DNA of 38,555 nucleotides, from the NCBI GenBank assembly GCA_037442385.1, contig JBBIQJ010000006.1:1-38555 (forward strand), read 5' to 3'. A program made the position numbers and the translations under genes. The notes beneath the pieces are model-generated. The model did not search any database. It was not told the origin of the DNA and saw nothing but the letters and a program-made list of their open reading frames with translations. Each line of letters opens with the position of its first letter. The stretch's first letter is position 1. This DNA comes from LDYB01 sp037442385. GTDB taxonomy: Bacteria; Armatimonadota; Fimbriimonadia; Fimbriimonadales; GBS-DC. Below are positions 8,368 through 15,905 of this stretch, piece by piece.

Positions 8368-9480
8368 ATGCGTGCCTATCTTGTGCTGGAAGACGGAAGC
8401 TGGTTCGCCGGCGAGGCGCTCGGCGCCGAAGGACACACCGTCGGCGAACTGGTCTTCAATACAGGCATGACAGGCTATCAGGAGGTGCTTACCGACCCCT
8501 CCTATGCCGGGCAGATTGTAGTGATGACCTATCCGCTCGTGGGCAACTACGGGCTGAACCCTGAAGACCACGAGTCGCGCCGCGTGCAGGTGGCAGGTTT
8601 CGTAGTGCGGGAAGCGTGCGATACGCCTTCCAACTGGCGCGCTCGCATGGCACTGCACGACTTTCTGGCACAGCATCAGGTGGTGGGCATCTCGGGCGTG
8701 GATACCCGCGCCATCACGCGCCGTGTGCGCCAGCACGGCGTGTTGATGGCAACCCTCACCACCCACGAATCTCCCGAAGAGGCGCTCCACCGCCTGCAGA
8801 CCACCCCCCGCTACGACGAACACGACTTCGTGTACGCCGTAACCACGTCCGAACCCTACAAGTGGGGCTACAACGGCATGGAGCCGATGGACGCTCCTGA
8901 TGACCGCTATCGCTACCGTGTCGCCATTCTGGACTGCGGCGTGAAGTGGAACATCCCGCGCCGCCTGGCGAGCCTGGGCGTGCGCTCTATCGTACTACCT
9001 GCAGCCACCTCCGCCGAGCAGATTCTGGCGCTCAACCCTGATGGCGTGTTGCTCTCCCCTGGACCTGGAGACCCTGCCCGACTCCAGCCAATTGTCCAGA
9101 CCATCCGCCCGCTGATTGGACGCAAACCAATTGCAGGCATCTGTCTGGGGCATCAACTGCTCTGTATGGCATTAGGCGCCCACACTTACAAGCTCAAGTT
9201 CGGACATCGGGGATGTAATCACCCTGTGAAAAACCTGCTCACAGGGCAGGTCGCAATCACCTCCCACAATCACGGCTACGCGGTCGTGCCTGAAAGCCTC
9301 GAGGGCACGGGGCTGGAAATTACCCACATTCAGCTGAACGACGGCACGATTGAGGGTGTGCGCCACCGCGATTTGAACCTGATCACCCTGCAGTATCACC
9401 CGGAAGCGGCGCCCGGACCGTGGGATAGCCGCCCCTTCTTCCACGAGTTTCTGCAACTGATGGAGCGCGCACGGGGCTAA
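8368..9480 (+). CDS. carA: Carbamoyl-phosphate synthase small (glutaminase) subunit
   Basis: 370 residues, normal for the family. The N-terminal domain shows FNTGMTGYQEVLTDPSY and the C-terminal class I glutamine amidotransferase domain carries the nucleophile Cys259 in GICLGHQLL with His344 and Glu346 in YHPEAAPGP. It releases ammonia from glutamine for the large subunit CarB (not in this window) to make carbamoyl phosphate for pyrimidine and arginine synthesis. No Shine-Dalgarno is visible and the start lies only 3 nt after the pnp stop, so translation is probably coupled to pnp. Placement of carA behind rpsO-pnp is unusual. Its stop overlaps the convergent phosphodiesterase gene by 4 nt. 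Confidence 0.97.
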   Translation: MRAYLVLEDGSWFAGEALGAEGHTVGELVFNTGMTGYQEVLTDPSYAGQIVVMTYPLVGNYGLNPEDHESRRVQVAGFVVREACDTPSNWRARMALHDFLAQHQVVGISGVDTRAITRRVRQHGVLMATLTTHESPEEALHRLQTTPRYDEHDFVYAVTTSEPYKWGYNGMEPMDAPDDRYRYRVAILDCGVKWNIPRRLASLGVRSIVLPAATSAEQILALNPDGVLLSPGPGDPARLQPIVQTIRPLIGRKPIAGICLGHQLLCMALGAHTYKLKFGHRGCNHPVKNLLTGQVAITSHNHGYAVVPESLEGTGLEITHIQLNDGTIEGVRHRDLNLITLQYHPEAAPGPWDSRPFFHEFLQLMERARG

Positions 9481-9962
9481 AGCGTAATCATTTCCACCTT
9501 CAGCGCGGGCAGTTCCACAATCGCGAGCGTGGCGCGCCCTGTGAGCCAGCTGCACACTTCGCCAGGGTTCAGCACCACGCAGTCGCCCACGGTTCTCAGC
9601 TCCTGCTGGTGGGTGTGTCCATAAATCACCAGGTGATATAACCCGCTCCGCGCGAACGCCTCCACAGGTTCTGGCTCATGCACCATCGCGACTCGCACGC
9701 CTGCCAGCTCCAGAAAGAACGGCTGTACCTGCACCTGCCCGATTTCGCTGAGTCGTTTTGCCAGCCCCAACCGTTCGCCATCGTTGTTGCCAAAAACGCC
9801 TTTCAAAGGGCAGGTGAGCTTCTGAAGGGCGTTCACCGTAAAAGGCGCCACATAATCGCCCGCGTGGAGCACCAGCTCCACCCGATGGTCGTTCAGCGCT
9901 TCCACCGCACGCTGCAGGTAGGTCATGTGGTCATGGCTATCGGAGATGACGCCGATTCGCAT
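9477..9962 (-). CDS. YfcE/MJ0936-family metallophosphoesterase
   Basis: 161 residues, the typical size of this single-domain family. All metal-binding motifs of the calcineurin-like fold are present: Asp8 and His10 in ISDSHDH, Asp36 in HAGDYV, GNND at 58-61, His95 in MVHEP, and His116/His118 in YGHTHQQ. Members hydrolyse phosphodiesters such as bis-p-nitrophenyl phosphate and some cyclic nucleotides in vitro; the physiological substrate is generally unknown. The gene is divergent from the membrane protein gene at 10020, with 57 bp between the two starts, and converges on carA. Confidence 0.92.
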   Translation of the reverse strand: MRIGVISDSHDHMTYLQRAVEALNDHRVELVLHAGDYVAPFTVNALQKLTCPLKGVFGNNDGERLGLAKRLSEIGQVQVQPFFLELAGVRVAMVHEPEPVEAFARSGLYHLVIYGHTHQQELRTVGDCVVLNPGEVCSWLTGRATLAIVELPALKVEMITL

Positions 9963-10006
9963 AAGCCTGTATTACGGCGGTACGGTTCCGGTTCCTGCCA
10001 GGTGGG

Positions 10007-10012
10007 TATACT
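10007..10012 (+). promoter_or_regulatory. Extended -10 box, leaderless type
   Basis: GGGTATACT has its -10 hexamer at 10007-10012, exactly 7 nt before a GTG at 10020, where the transcription start would fall. No Shine-Dalgarno lies in between. This box decides the start of the next gene. Confidence 0.55.
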
Positions 10013-10019
10013 TGGGGTG

Positions 10020-11891
10020 GTGGCGGCGCTGGCAGGGATTGCGCTGGGATTGGGAATCGTGTTTCTGGCGACGGGGCTGGGTATGATCTGGCTCCGTCGT
10101 TTCGCGCTTTCGCCTCTGGAACGGCTGGCGTATGGGGGCGCAATAGGGCTGGCGGCAGTTTCCTACGGCGTCGCACTGCTTGCAAGCCTGCACTGGCTCA
10201 CGGGGCTGTGGGGGCTGCTAATCGTTGTCGCAGCGGGGGGGCTGTGGGGCTGGCGCACCAGCGTGCAGTCCCTACGGGGAAGCTGGGCACGCAACTCATG
10301 GCTGAACACGCTCGGCTGGAGCGTCAGCGGGCTGATTCTGGCGCAGACCCTGATTCTATGCGCCCTGCCGCCCGACGGCAACGAGTGGGACTCGCTGGCG
10401 TATCATCTTGCCTACCCCAAACTTTATCTGAAGGCGGGCGGCATGGTGGAAGTGCCCTTTATGCACCAGAGCTACTTTCCGCCGCTGATGGATATGCTGT
10501 TTCTGCTGGGGCTGTGGCTACACGGCGAATCCTGCGCAAAGGTGTTTCACTGGGCGGTAGCGCTGTTTACGGCGTTGGGGATTGCGGGCTTCAGTTCCTC
10601 GCGCGGCGGCGTGATGGCGTTGCTCTGGCTAAGCACGCCCGTGGTGGCATGGCAAGCACACACGGCGTATGTAGACCTCTCCACCGCGCTTTACACGGCG
10701 CTGGGCGCGTTTGCGCTCTATCGGGGTGTGCGAGAGCAGTCGTCTTCCTGGCTCTGGCTTGTGGGGGTGATGGTCGGGTGTGCCCTCGCCACCAAGTATA
10801 CGGCACTCCTCTCATGGGGCTTGCTGGGGCTGATTGGTTTGATATGGAACCTCAGGGCGCGATGGGTTCAGGGTGTACGTACCCTCGTAATTGCAGGACT
10901 GCTCGCGCTGGCGATAGGGGCGCCGTGGTACCTACGCAACTGGCTCTGGACGGATAATCCCGTCTATCCCTTCGCTTACGAGATTTTCGGGGGCAAGCAG
11001 TGGAGCCAGGCGCAGGCGGACGCCTATCGCCACGACCAGCTCCGATTCGGCATGGGGCGCGAACTGCATGCGCTCCTGATCAGCCTATGGAATCTGACCG
11101 CTATGCCAGCGCCCTTCGCTGACCCTATCGGCGTTCCAATAGGCGAGCGCGTCTATCTGTTGCCCACCACAGGCATGGGCTATCTGGCAACGCTGGGCGT
11201 CTATGTGGCAGGGGGCGTAAGCGGTGGGCTGGGGTGGCTGCTGCTGTTTGCGCTGGGAACTCTTGGGGGCTGGTTCTTCCTGATGCAACAGATTCGGTAT
11301 CTGATTCCCGTCTTTCCTGTGCTGGCGGGCGTAGGGGGTGCGGCGCTGGAGCAGTCAGGGCGTATCGTGCAGTATGCCTACACAGGCGTTCTCCTCCTAC
11401 AGGCAGGCTTCACGCTGTGGTTGCTCAGTGCCGCCTACCTGAAAGACCTACCTCTGGCGTTGCAGAACCGCGACGCTTATCTGACGCGACGGCTGCAAAT
11501 CTATCCCGCGGTCCAGTATCTGAACCAGCATGCGCCGCCCGACGCCGGCGTGATTTTGCTGGACGAAACACGCGGCTACTATCTGGAGCGCCCCTACCTG
11601 TGGGGTAATGCAGGACACCATCGGCTTATTCCCTATGAGACCATGGACCATCCTGAGGCGCTAATTCGCTGGATACGCGAACACGGCTACCGATATGTGC
11701 TGGTTAACCGCCGTTTCACGCCCCAGGGCGAACCCGAAGCGTGGCGTCGACTCTATGAGCAGGCGATTGCGGAGGGGTTGCTTGTGCCTTCCTTTATGGA
11801 GCGCGGGGTGGCGGTCTACACGCTGAGTCAGCTTTCACGAAAAACGGGGGACTCGGCGAATAGGGCGCGGAAACACGGAAACTCTGGGTAA
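10020..11891 (+). CDS. Polytopic membrane glycosyltransferase-like protein (GT39/ArnT-like fold)
   Basis: I start at the GTG at 10020 because a -10 box lies 7 nt upstream and because longer in-frame versions run back through the divergent phosphodiesterase gene. The protein has 623 residues and about a dozen hydrophobic helices. The loop DGNEWDSLAYHLAYPKLYL after the second helix pair resembles the acidic donor-binding loop of GT-C enzymes, which take sugars from polyprenyl-phosphate carriers at the outer face of the membrane. The C-terminal soluble part (HAPPDAGVILLDETRGYYLERPY) is typical of such proteins. Acceptor unknown. It is followed after 39 nt by a separately promoted gene. Confidence 0.75.
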   Translation: MAALAGIALGLGIVFLATGLGMIWLRRFALSPLERLAYGGAIGLAAVSYGVALLASLHWLTGLWGLLIVVAAGGLWGWRTSVQSLRGSWARNSWLNTLGWSVSGLILAQTLILCALPPDGNEWDSLAYHLAYPKLYLKAGGMVEVPFMHQSYFPPLMDMLFLLGLWLHGESCAKVFHWAVALFTALGIAGFSSSRGGVMALLWLSTPVVAWQAHTAYVDLSTALYTALGAFALYRGVREQSSSWLWLVGVMVGCALATKYTALLSWGLLGLIGLIWNLRARWVQGVRTLVIAGLLALAIGAPWYLRNWLWTDNPVYPFAYEIFGGKQWSQAQADAYRHDQLRFGMGRELHALLISLWNLTAMPAPFADPIGVPIGERVYLLPTTGMGYLATLGVYVAGGVSGGLGWLLLFALGTLGGWFFLMQQIRYLIPVFPVLAGVGGAALEQSGRIVQYAYTGVLLLQAGFTLWLLSAAYLKDLPLALQNRDAYLTRRLQIYPAVQYLNQHAPPDAGVILLDETRGYYLERPYLWGNAGHHRLIPYETMDHPEALIRWIREHGYRYVLVNRRFTPQGEPEAWRRLYEQAIAEGLLVPSFMERGVAVYTLSQLSRKTGDSANRARKHGNSG

Positions 11892-11916
11892 AAAATTGCA
11901 GGCACGCACTTTCAGG

Positions 11917-11922
11917 TATCCT
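11917..11922 (+). promoter_or_regulatory. -10 box TATCCT, leaderless type
   Basis: CAGGTATCCT places TATCCT at 11917-11922, 8 nt before the GTG at 11931. TTGCAG at 11896-11901 could serve as a -35 with a 15-bp spacer. No ribosome site follows. Confidence 0.5.
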
Positions 11923-11930
11923 ATGGGCAG

Positions 11931-12608
11931 GTGGTTTCTGTGAACGAGCAGACCATGGTGATACCGCTGTTCCCGTTGGAGACGGTGTTGTTTCCTTACA
12001 CCGCCATCCCGCTCCATGTGTTCGAGCCGCGCTATCGGGAGCTGGTGCTGTATTGTCTTGAGCACGACTCACCGTTCGGCGTGGTGCTGATTCGCTCGGG
12101 GCGTGAGGTGGGCGATGCGGAGCCAGAAGTGTATGAGGTGGGCACGCTGGCGCGAATCGGGCGTCTCAAACGGCTCAGCGACGGACGGTTCCAGCTGCTG
12201 GCGATGGGCGAAGAGCGGTTCCGAATCCAGAACCTGATTCGGGGCGAGGCGCCCTATCTCAAAGCCGAGGTTACCGTATGGCGCGACTATCCTGCCATGA
12301 ATCAGGAGGATCTGACAGCGCTCACCGAATCGCTCCGGAGTCTGTTTCTGAAGTTCCTGCGGGGCGTGCTGGAGCCGATGGGTGTGCAGGTTAACGATCT
12401 GCGCCTGCCCGAAGACCCCGTTTCGCTCTCGTTTGTGCTGGCAGGCACGCTTCAGGGAAGTCTGGAGTTCCGTCAGTACCTACTGGAACTGCAGGACACA
12501 GGGGAGCGCCTGCGCCTCATTCAGGAACTAATCCAGTCGGCGGCGATGGACGGTGAGCTGCGCCAGTTTGACCCCTCGCACTGGCAGGAGTATGTGAGTC
12601 GTAACTAA
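11931..12608 (+). CDS. Stand-alone LON N-terminal substrate-binding domain protein
   Basis: 225 residues, starting at GTG (a second possible start is the ATG at 11955, residue 9, MVIPLFPLETVLFP). The sequence LFPLETVLFPYTAIPLHVFEPRYREL is the hallmark of the LON N domain, with IGRLKRLSDGRFQLLAMGEERFRI following. No AAA or Ser-Lys protease domain is attached. Such free-standing LON-domain proteins are common in bacteria; they probably bind unfolded or specific protein substrates but have no protease activity of their own. The next gene, 18 nt downstream, encodes an AAA+ ATPase without a protease domain, which makes cooperation conceivable but unproven. Confidence 0.92.
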   Translation: MVSVNEQTMVIPLFPLETVLFPYTAIPLHVFEPRYRELVLYCLEHDSPFGVVLIRSGREVGDAEPEVYEVGTLARIGRLKRLSDGRFQLLAMGEERFRIQNLIRGEAPYLKAEVTVWRDYPAMNQEDLTALTESLRSLFLKFLRGVLEPMGVQVNDLRLPEDPVSLSFVLAGTLQGSLEFRQYLLELQDTGERLRLIQELIQSAAMDGELRQFDPSHWQEYVSRN

Positions 12609-12613
12609 TCGGG

Positions 12614-12619
12614 TATCCT
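12614..12619 (+). promoter_or_regulatory. -10 box TATCCT, leaderless type
   Basis: CGGGTATCCT at 12611-12619 puts the hexamer exactly 7 nt before the GTG at 12627. The promoter fits entirely inside the 18-nt gap after the previous gene and leaves no room for a ribosome-binding site. Confidence 0.6.
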
Positions 12620-12626
12620 ACGGGGC

Positions 12627-14156
12627 GTGGAGCCGACCTTCGAGCAGGAACTGGAGGTGTTGATTCGCGCGCGCTACCCGCTCCTTTATGTGGTGAGCTA
12701 TGAGGAGCGTCGCGCCGAAGAGATTCTGCGGGGACTGGCGCACCGTCTTTCCAAGCGAATCTACTGCTGGAGCCTCACACGCGGTTACGAACCCCCGCTA
12801 ACAGGAAGCAATCAGGAAGAACCCTCTCGCACAAAGCTGGCTCCTGAGATCGAGGCGCTGGTGGGGCTGTTCCGCCATGAGCAGGACGCGCTCTATATGC
12901 TGAAAGATTTTCACCCGTTTCTGGGGGATGTGCGCACGGTGCGCCTGTTGCGCGACTTAGCCCCGCGATTACACAGCTCGGGGCGCACGCTGGTGCTCCT
13001 CTCGCCCCTGCTCAAACTGCCCCCGGAGCTGGAAAAGGAAATAACCGTCGTGGAGATGCCGCTACCGACACGGGAGGAGATTGCCCAGCGACTGCGGGAG
13101 ATTCTGCTTCAGGTGCGCGACAAGCCGGGCGTTCAGGCGGAGATATCAGCGCAGGAGTTTGACGAGCTGGTGCAGGCGGCGCAGGGTTTGACGATGGACG
13201 AGATTGAAAATGTGTGCGCCCGTTCATTCGTAGAGCATCGAAAGCTCGCGGTGGCGGCGATTCTGAGCGAGAAGCAGCAGATTGTGCGCAAATCGGGCGT
13301 GCTGGAATATTACACCCCCACCGAGACGATGGCGGATGTGGGTGGCTTGGACCTCCTGAAGGAGTGGCTTCGCAAGCGCCGAAGCGCGTTCACCCAGTCC
13401 GCGCGTGAGTTTGGCTTGCCCGCTCCCAAAGGAGTGCTGCTGCTGGGAGTGCAGGGCACAGGCAAGAGCCTCAGCGCCAAAGCGATTGCCAGCATGTGGA
13501 ACCTGCCGATGCTGCGGCTGGATGTGGGGCGCGTGTTCGGCAGCCTAGTGGGCGCGTCGGAGGCGAACATGCGCCTTGCGATTCGCACCGCCGAAGCGAT
13601 TGCTCCATGTATCCTGTGGATTGACGAGTTGGAGAAAGGTTTTTCGGGCGTGCAGAGTTCCGGCATGTCTGATTCGGGCACTACCGCGCGCGTGTTTGCG
13701 ACCTTCCTCACATGGATGCAGGAGAAACGCAAACCCGTGTTTGTGGTGGCGACTGCCAACGAGGTGTCGCTCTTACCTCCTGAACTGCTCCGCAAAGGGC
13801 GATTCGACGAGATTTTCTTTATCGATCTGCCCAGCGCGGCAGAGCGCGAGCAGATTTTCGCGATTCATCTGCGCAAGCGCAAGCGCAATCCTGAACAGTT
13901 TGACCTGAAAGCGCTCGCACGCGCGACTGAAGGCTTTTCAGGTGCCGAAATCGAGCAGGTCGTGATTGGCGCGCTGTTCACCGCGTTCGACGCAGGACGC
14001 GACCTGGCTCAGGAAGACCTCCTGCAAGAAGTCAAAAGTGTGGTGCCCCTCTCGGTGATGATGCGCGAAGAGATTGACGAGTTGCGTACATGGGCGCAAA
14101 TGCGCACACGCCCCGCCAGTAGCCACGCGCCCACTCGCAAACGGAATCGGATATAA
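12627..14156 (+). CDS. AAA+ ATPase, Ycf46-like
   Basis: 509 residues, the usual size for bacterial and plastid Ycf46-type ATPases. The N-terminal half (about 1-225) begins EQELEVLIRARYPLLYVVSYEE and lacks catalytic motifs, as in the family. The C-terminal AAA+ module has Walker A GVQGTGKS (274-281), Walker B CILWIDELEKG (Asp333, Glu334), a sensor-1 VVATANEV and the arginine-finger region RKGRFDEIFFIDLP. The cellular role of Ycf46 proteins is poorly defined; in cyanobacteria it has been linked to inorganic carbon use. The start is a GTG placed 7 nt after a -10 box. Its stop codon overlaps the -10 box of the next gene. Confidence 0.9.
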   Translation: MEPTFEQELEVLIRARYPLLYVVSYEERRAEEILRGLAHRLSKRIYCWSLTRGYEPPLTGSNQEEPSRTKLAPEIEALVGLFRHEQDALYMLKDFHPFLGDVRTVRLLRDLAPRLHSSGRTLVLLSPLLKLPPELEKEITVVEMPLPTREEIAQRLREILLQVRDKPGVQAEISAQEFDELVQAAQGLTMDEIENVCARSFVEHRKLAVAAILSEKQQIVRKSGVLEYYTPTETMADVGGLDLLKEWLRKRRSAFTQSAREFGLPAPKGVLLLGVQGTGKSLSAKAIASMWNLPMLRLDVGRVFGSLVGASEANMRLAIRTAEAIAPCILWIDELEKGFSGVQSSGMSDSGTTARVFATFLTWMQEKRKPVFVVATANEVSLLPPELLRKGRFDEIFFIDLPSAAEREQIFAIHLRKRKRNPEQFDLKALARATEGFSGAEIEQVVIGALFTAFDAGRDLAQEDLLQEVKSVVPLSVMMREEIDELRTWAQMRTRPASSHAPTRKRNRI

Positions 14157-14157
14157 T
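14152..14157 (+). promoter_or_regulatory. -10 box of the phosphofructokinase gene
   Basis: CGGATATAAT contains a perfect TATAAT at 14152-14157, overlapping the TAA stop (14154-14156) of the AAA+ gene. The leader to the ATG at 14223 would be about 60 nt and includes a short stem (TAGCC with GGCTA) and the ribosome site GGAGGTG. Confidence 0.6.
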
Positions 14158-14222
14158 AATAGGCGTAGCCCCGATCGCAAGGGAATGGCTATACCGCGTA
14201 AATTCTTACTGGAGGTGCGAAC

Positions 14223-15293
14223 ATGCGTGTTGGAATTCTGACAGGTGGGGGCGATTGCCCCGGACTGAATCCCGCGATTCGGGGCGCGACGCTGCGCCTG
14301 ATTCGAGACGGGCACACCCCGATTGGCATCCTGCAAGGCTGGAAGGGGCTGATCGAGGGCAACACCGTCCCGCTCACTGAAGAGCGTGTGGATGAGATTA
14401 TTCGCGAAGGCGGCACGATTCTGGGCACTTCGCGCACGAATCCTTTCAAAAGTGAATCGGAACTGAAGCGGCTTCTGGAGAACTATCAAGCGCTGGCGCT
14501 CGATGCGTTGATTGCGATTGGTGGAGAAGACACGCTCGGCGTGGCGTATCGCCTTTACGAGGGACACCAGATTCCTGTCGTCGGCGTGCCCAAAACAATG
14601 GATAACGATCTGGGCGGTACCGACTTCACCTTCGGCTTCGATAGCGCGGTAACGGTGGCGGTGGACGCGATGGACCGCTTGCGCGATACCGCCAAATCGC
14701 ACGCGCGGGTGATTGTGCTGGAGGTGATGGGACGCCACGCGGGCTGGGTTGCGCTCTATGCTGGGATCGGCGGTGGCGCCGACTGGATTCTTATCCCCGA
14801 AGTGCCCCCCGACCTAGACACCATGTGCGACTACCTGTTGCGTCTGTATCGTCAGGGCAAACGCTACGCGCTGGTGGTGGTATCGGAGGGCGTGATTTTG
14901 CCCTTTGAAGACCCCCGGCAGCTCCCGCTGGACGAGTTCGGGCATCCGATTCTGCGGGAGCGGGGGGTTGGCGCGCGTGTCGCCCGATACATCGAAGAGA
15001 GGACTGGGCTGGAGACGCGCGACGCCGTGATTGGGCACATCCAGCGCGGCGGACCACCGACGCCTTTTGACCGCATGCTGGCGACCCGCATGGGGCTAAA
15101 GGCAGCGGAGCTGGTCAGCGAGCATGTGTTCGGCGTGCTCACCGCCCTGCGCGGTCAGGAAATTGTGCCCGTGCCGCTGGCAGAAGCCGTGAATCGCCTC
15201 AAGCTGGTGCCGCCTGAACTGTACGAAGAGGCACGCCAGATTTTCCAGCGCCTGCACCTACAGCCAGAGCGCAGCGGAACGGTGCAGGGGTAG
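14223..15293 (+). CDS. pfkA: 6-phosphofructokinase, mixed-substrate (group III) type, probably PPi-dependent
   Basis: 356 residues. The family motifs are clear: MRVGILTGGGDCPGLN at the N terminus, IGGEDTLGVA (100-108), GVPKTMDNDLGGTDFTFGFD with catalytic Asp127, MGRHAGW, and RGGPPTPFDRML. The residue after the acidic residue of the GGxx loop is Asp103 and the residue before TMDND is Lys124. In PFKs, Asp and Lys at these two places favour pyrophosphate, whereas ATP enzymes carry glycine at the first. So this enzyme probably uses PPi to interconvert fructose 6-phosphate and the 1,6-bisphosphate; this is inference from sequence. GGAGGTG lies upstream. Its end overlaps the convergent gene by 36 nt. 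Confidence 0.93.
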   Translation: MRVGILTGGGDCPGLNPAIRGATLRLIRDGHTPIGILQGWKGLIEGNTVPLTEERVDEIIREGGTILGTSRTNPFKSESELKRLLENYQALALDALIAIGGEDTLGVAYRLYEGHQIPVVGVPKTMDNDLGGTDFTFGFDSAVTVAVDAMDRLRDTAKSHARVIVLEVMGRHAGWVALYAGIGGGADWILIPEVPPDLDTMCDYLLRLYRQGKRYALVVVSEGVILPFEDPRQLPLDEFGHPILRERGVGARVARYIEERTGLETRDAVIGHIQRGGPPTPFDRMLATRMGLKAAELVSEHVFGVLTALRGQEIVPVPLAEAVNRLKLVPPELYEEARQIFQRLHLQPERSGTVQG

Positions 15294-15905
15294 CGACTCG
15301 GCAAGCGGGCGCTCGCGACACACCGCGCGAACCGTCGCGACCACCTGTGGGTGGTAGCGCGCGCCCGCTTCTTCGCACCACTGCTCTGGGGTGTAGCCCT
15401 GCTGGATATGAACCAGCAGGTTGTCCAGCGCCGAGAGGAGATGCGCGGCAAGGGGCGCCTCAGGCTGTTCGGCATAAACGACATGGTGCTGGCGCACCAG
15501 CGGCGCGACCTGCCACAAACCCGGAATCTGCTCCGCTATCGCGGCGCTCAACTCAGCGTGCCGATCCAGAGTGAGCCGTTCAATCGGAGTCAGCGAGGTC
15601 GGCTTGTTGAGAACCGCATAAGGGATCCCCACCATGCCTATATCGCGCAGGTAGACCGCCAGCTCCAGCCGCCGCCTTTCTTGCAGGGGCAACCCCAGGC
15701 GCAACGCCACCTCGTTGACCAGGGGCGCCAGCAAATCGGCGCTTCCGAAGCGCCCCTGCGTGCGCAGCTCCACTGCCCGCGCAAACGCCCGCAAACTCTG
15801 ACAGCGCCAGCGATGGAACTGGTTCGGCAACACGACAAAGGCGTAGTAGCCAAGCGCCCCCATGCAAAACGCCACAATCGCGATTGTGAGCCAGAAGCTG
15901 CTCAC
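15258..15905 (-). CDS. Degenerate HD-GYP-domain membrane protein
   Basis: 215 residues from a GTG at 15905-15903 that overlaps the stop of the upstream HD-GYP gene (GTGA), so translation is coupled. One N-terminal membrane segment (SSFWLTIAIVAFCMGALGYYAF) is followed by an HD-GYP-like domain aligning with its neighbour: YLRDIGMVGIPYAVLNKPTSLTPIE replaces the usual LLHDIGK...LNKP, RHAEL and QHH are kept, but the DGxGYP segment is missing. With Arg in place of the first metal-binding His and no GYP motif, it is unlikely to be an active c-di-GMP phosphodiesterase and may be a regulatory partner. Its 3' end overlaps the convergent pfkA by 36 nt. Confidence 0.82.
   Translation of the reverse strand: MSSFWLTIAIVAFCMGALGYYAFVVLPNQFHRWRCQSLRAFARAVELRTQGRFGSADLLAPLVNEVALRLGLPLQERRRLELAVYLRDIGMVGIPYAVLNKPTSLTPIERLTLDRHAELSAAIAEQIPGLWQVAPLVRQHHVVYAEQPEAPLAAHLLSALDNLLVHIQQGYTPEQWCEEAGARYHPQVVATVRAVCRERPLAESLPLHRSAALWL

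Noticed and set aside
9678..10019. In-frame N-terminal extension of the membrane glycosyltransferase-like protein
   Set aside because: It is antisense to the complete phosphodiesterase gene; a -10 box 7 nt before GTG 10020 gives a better start.
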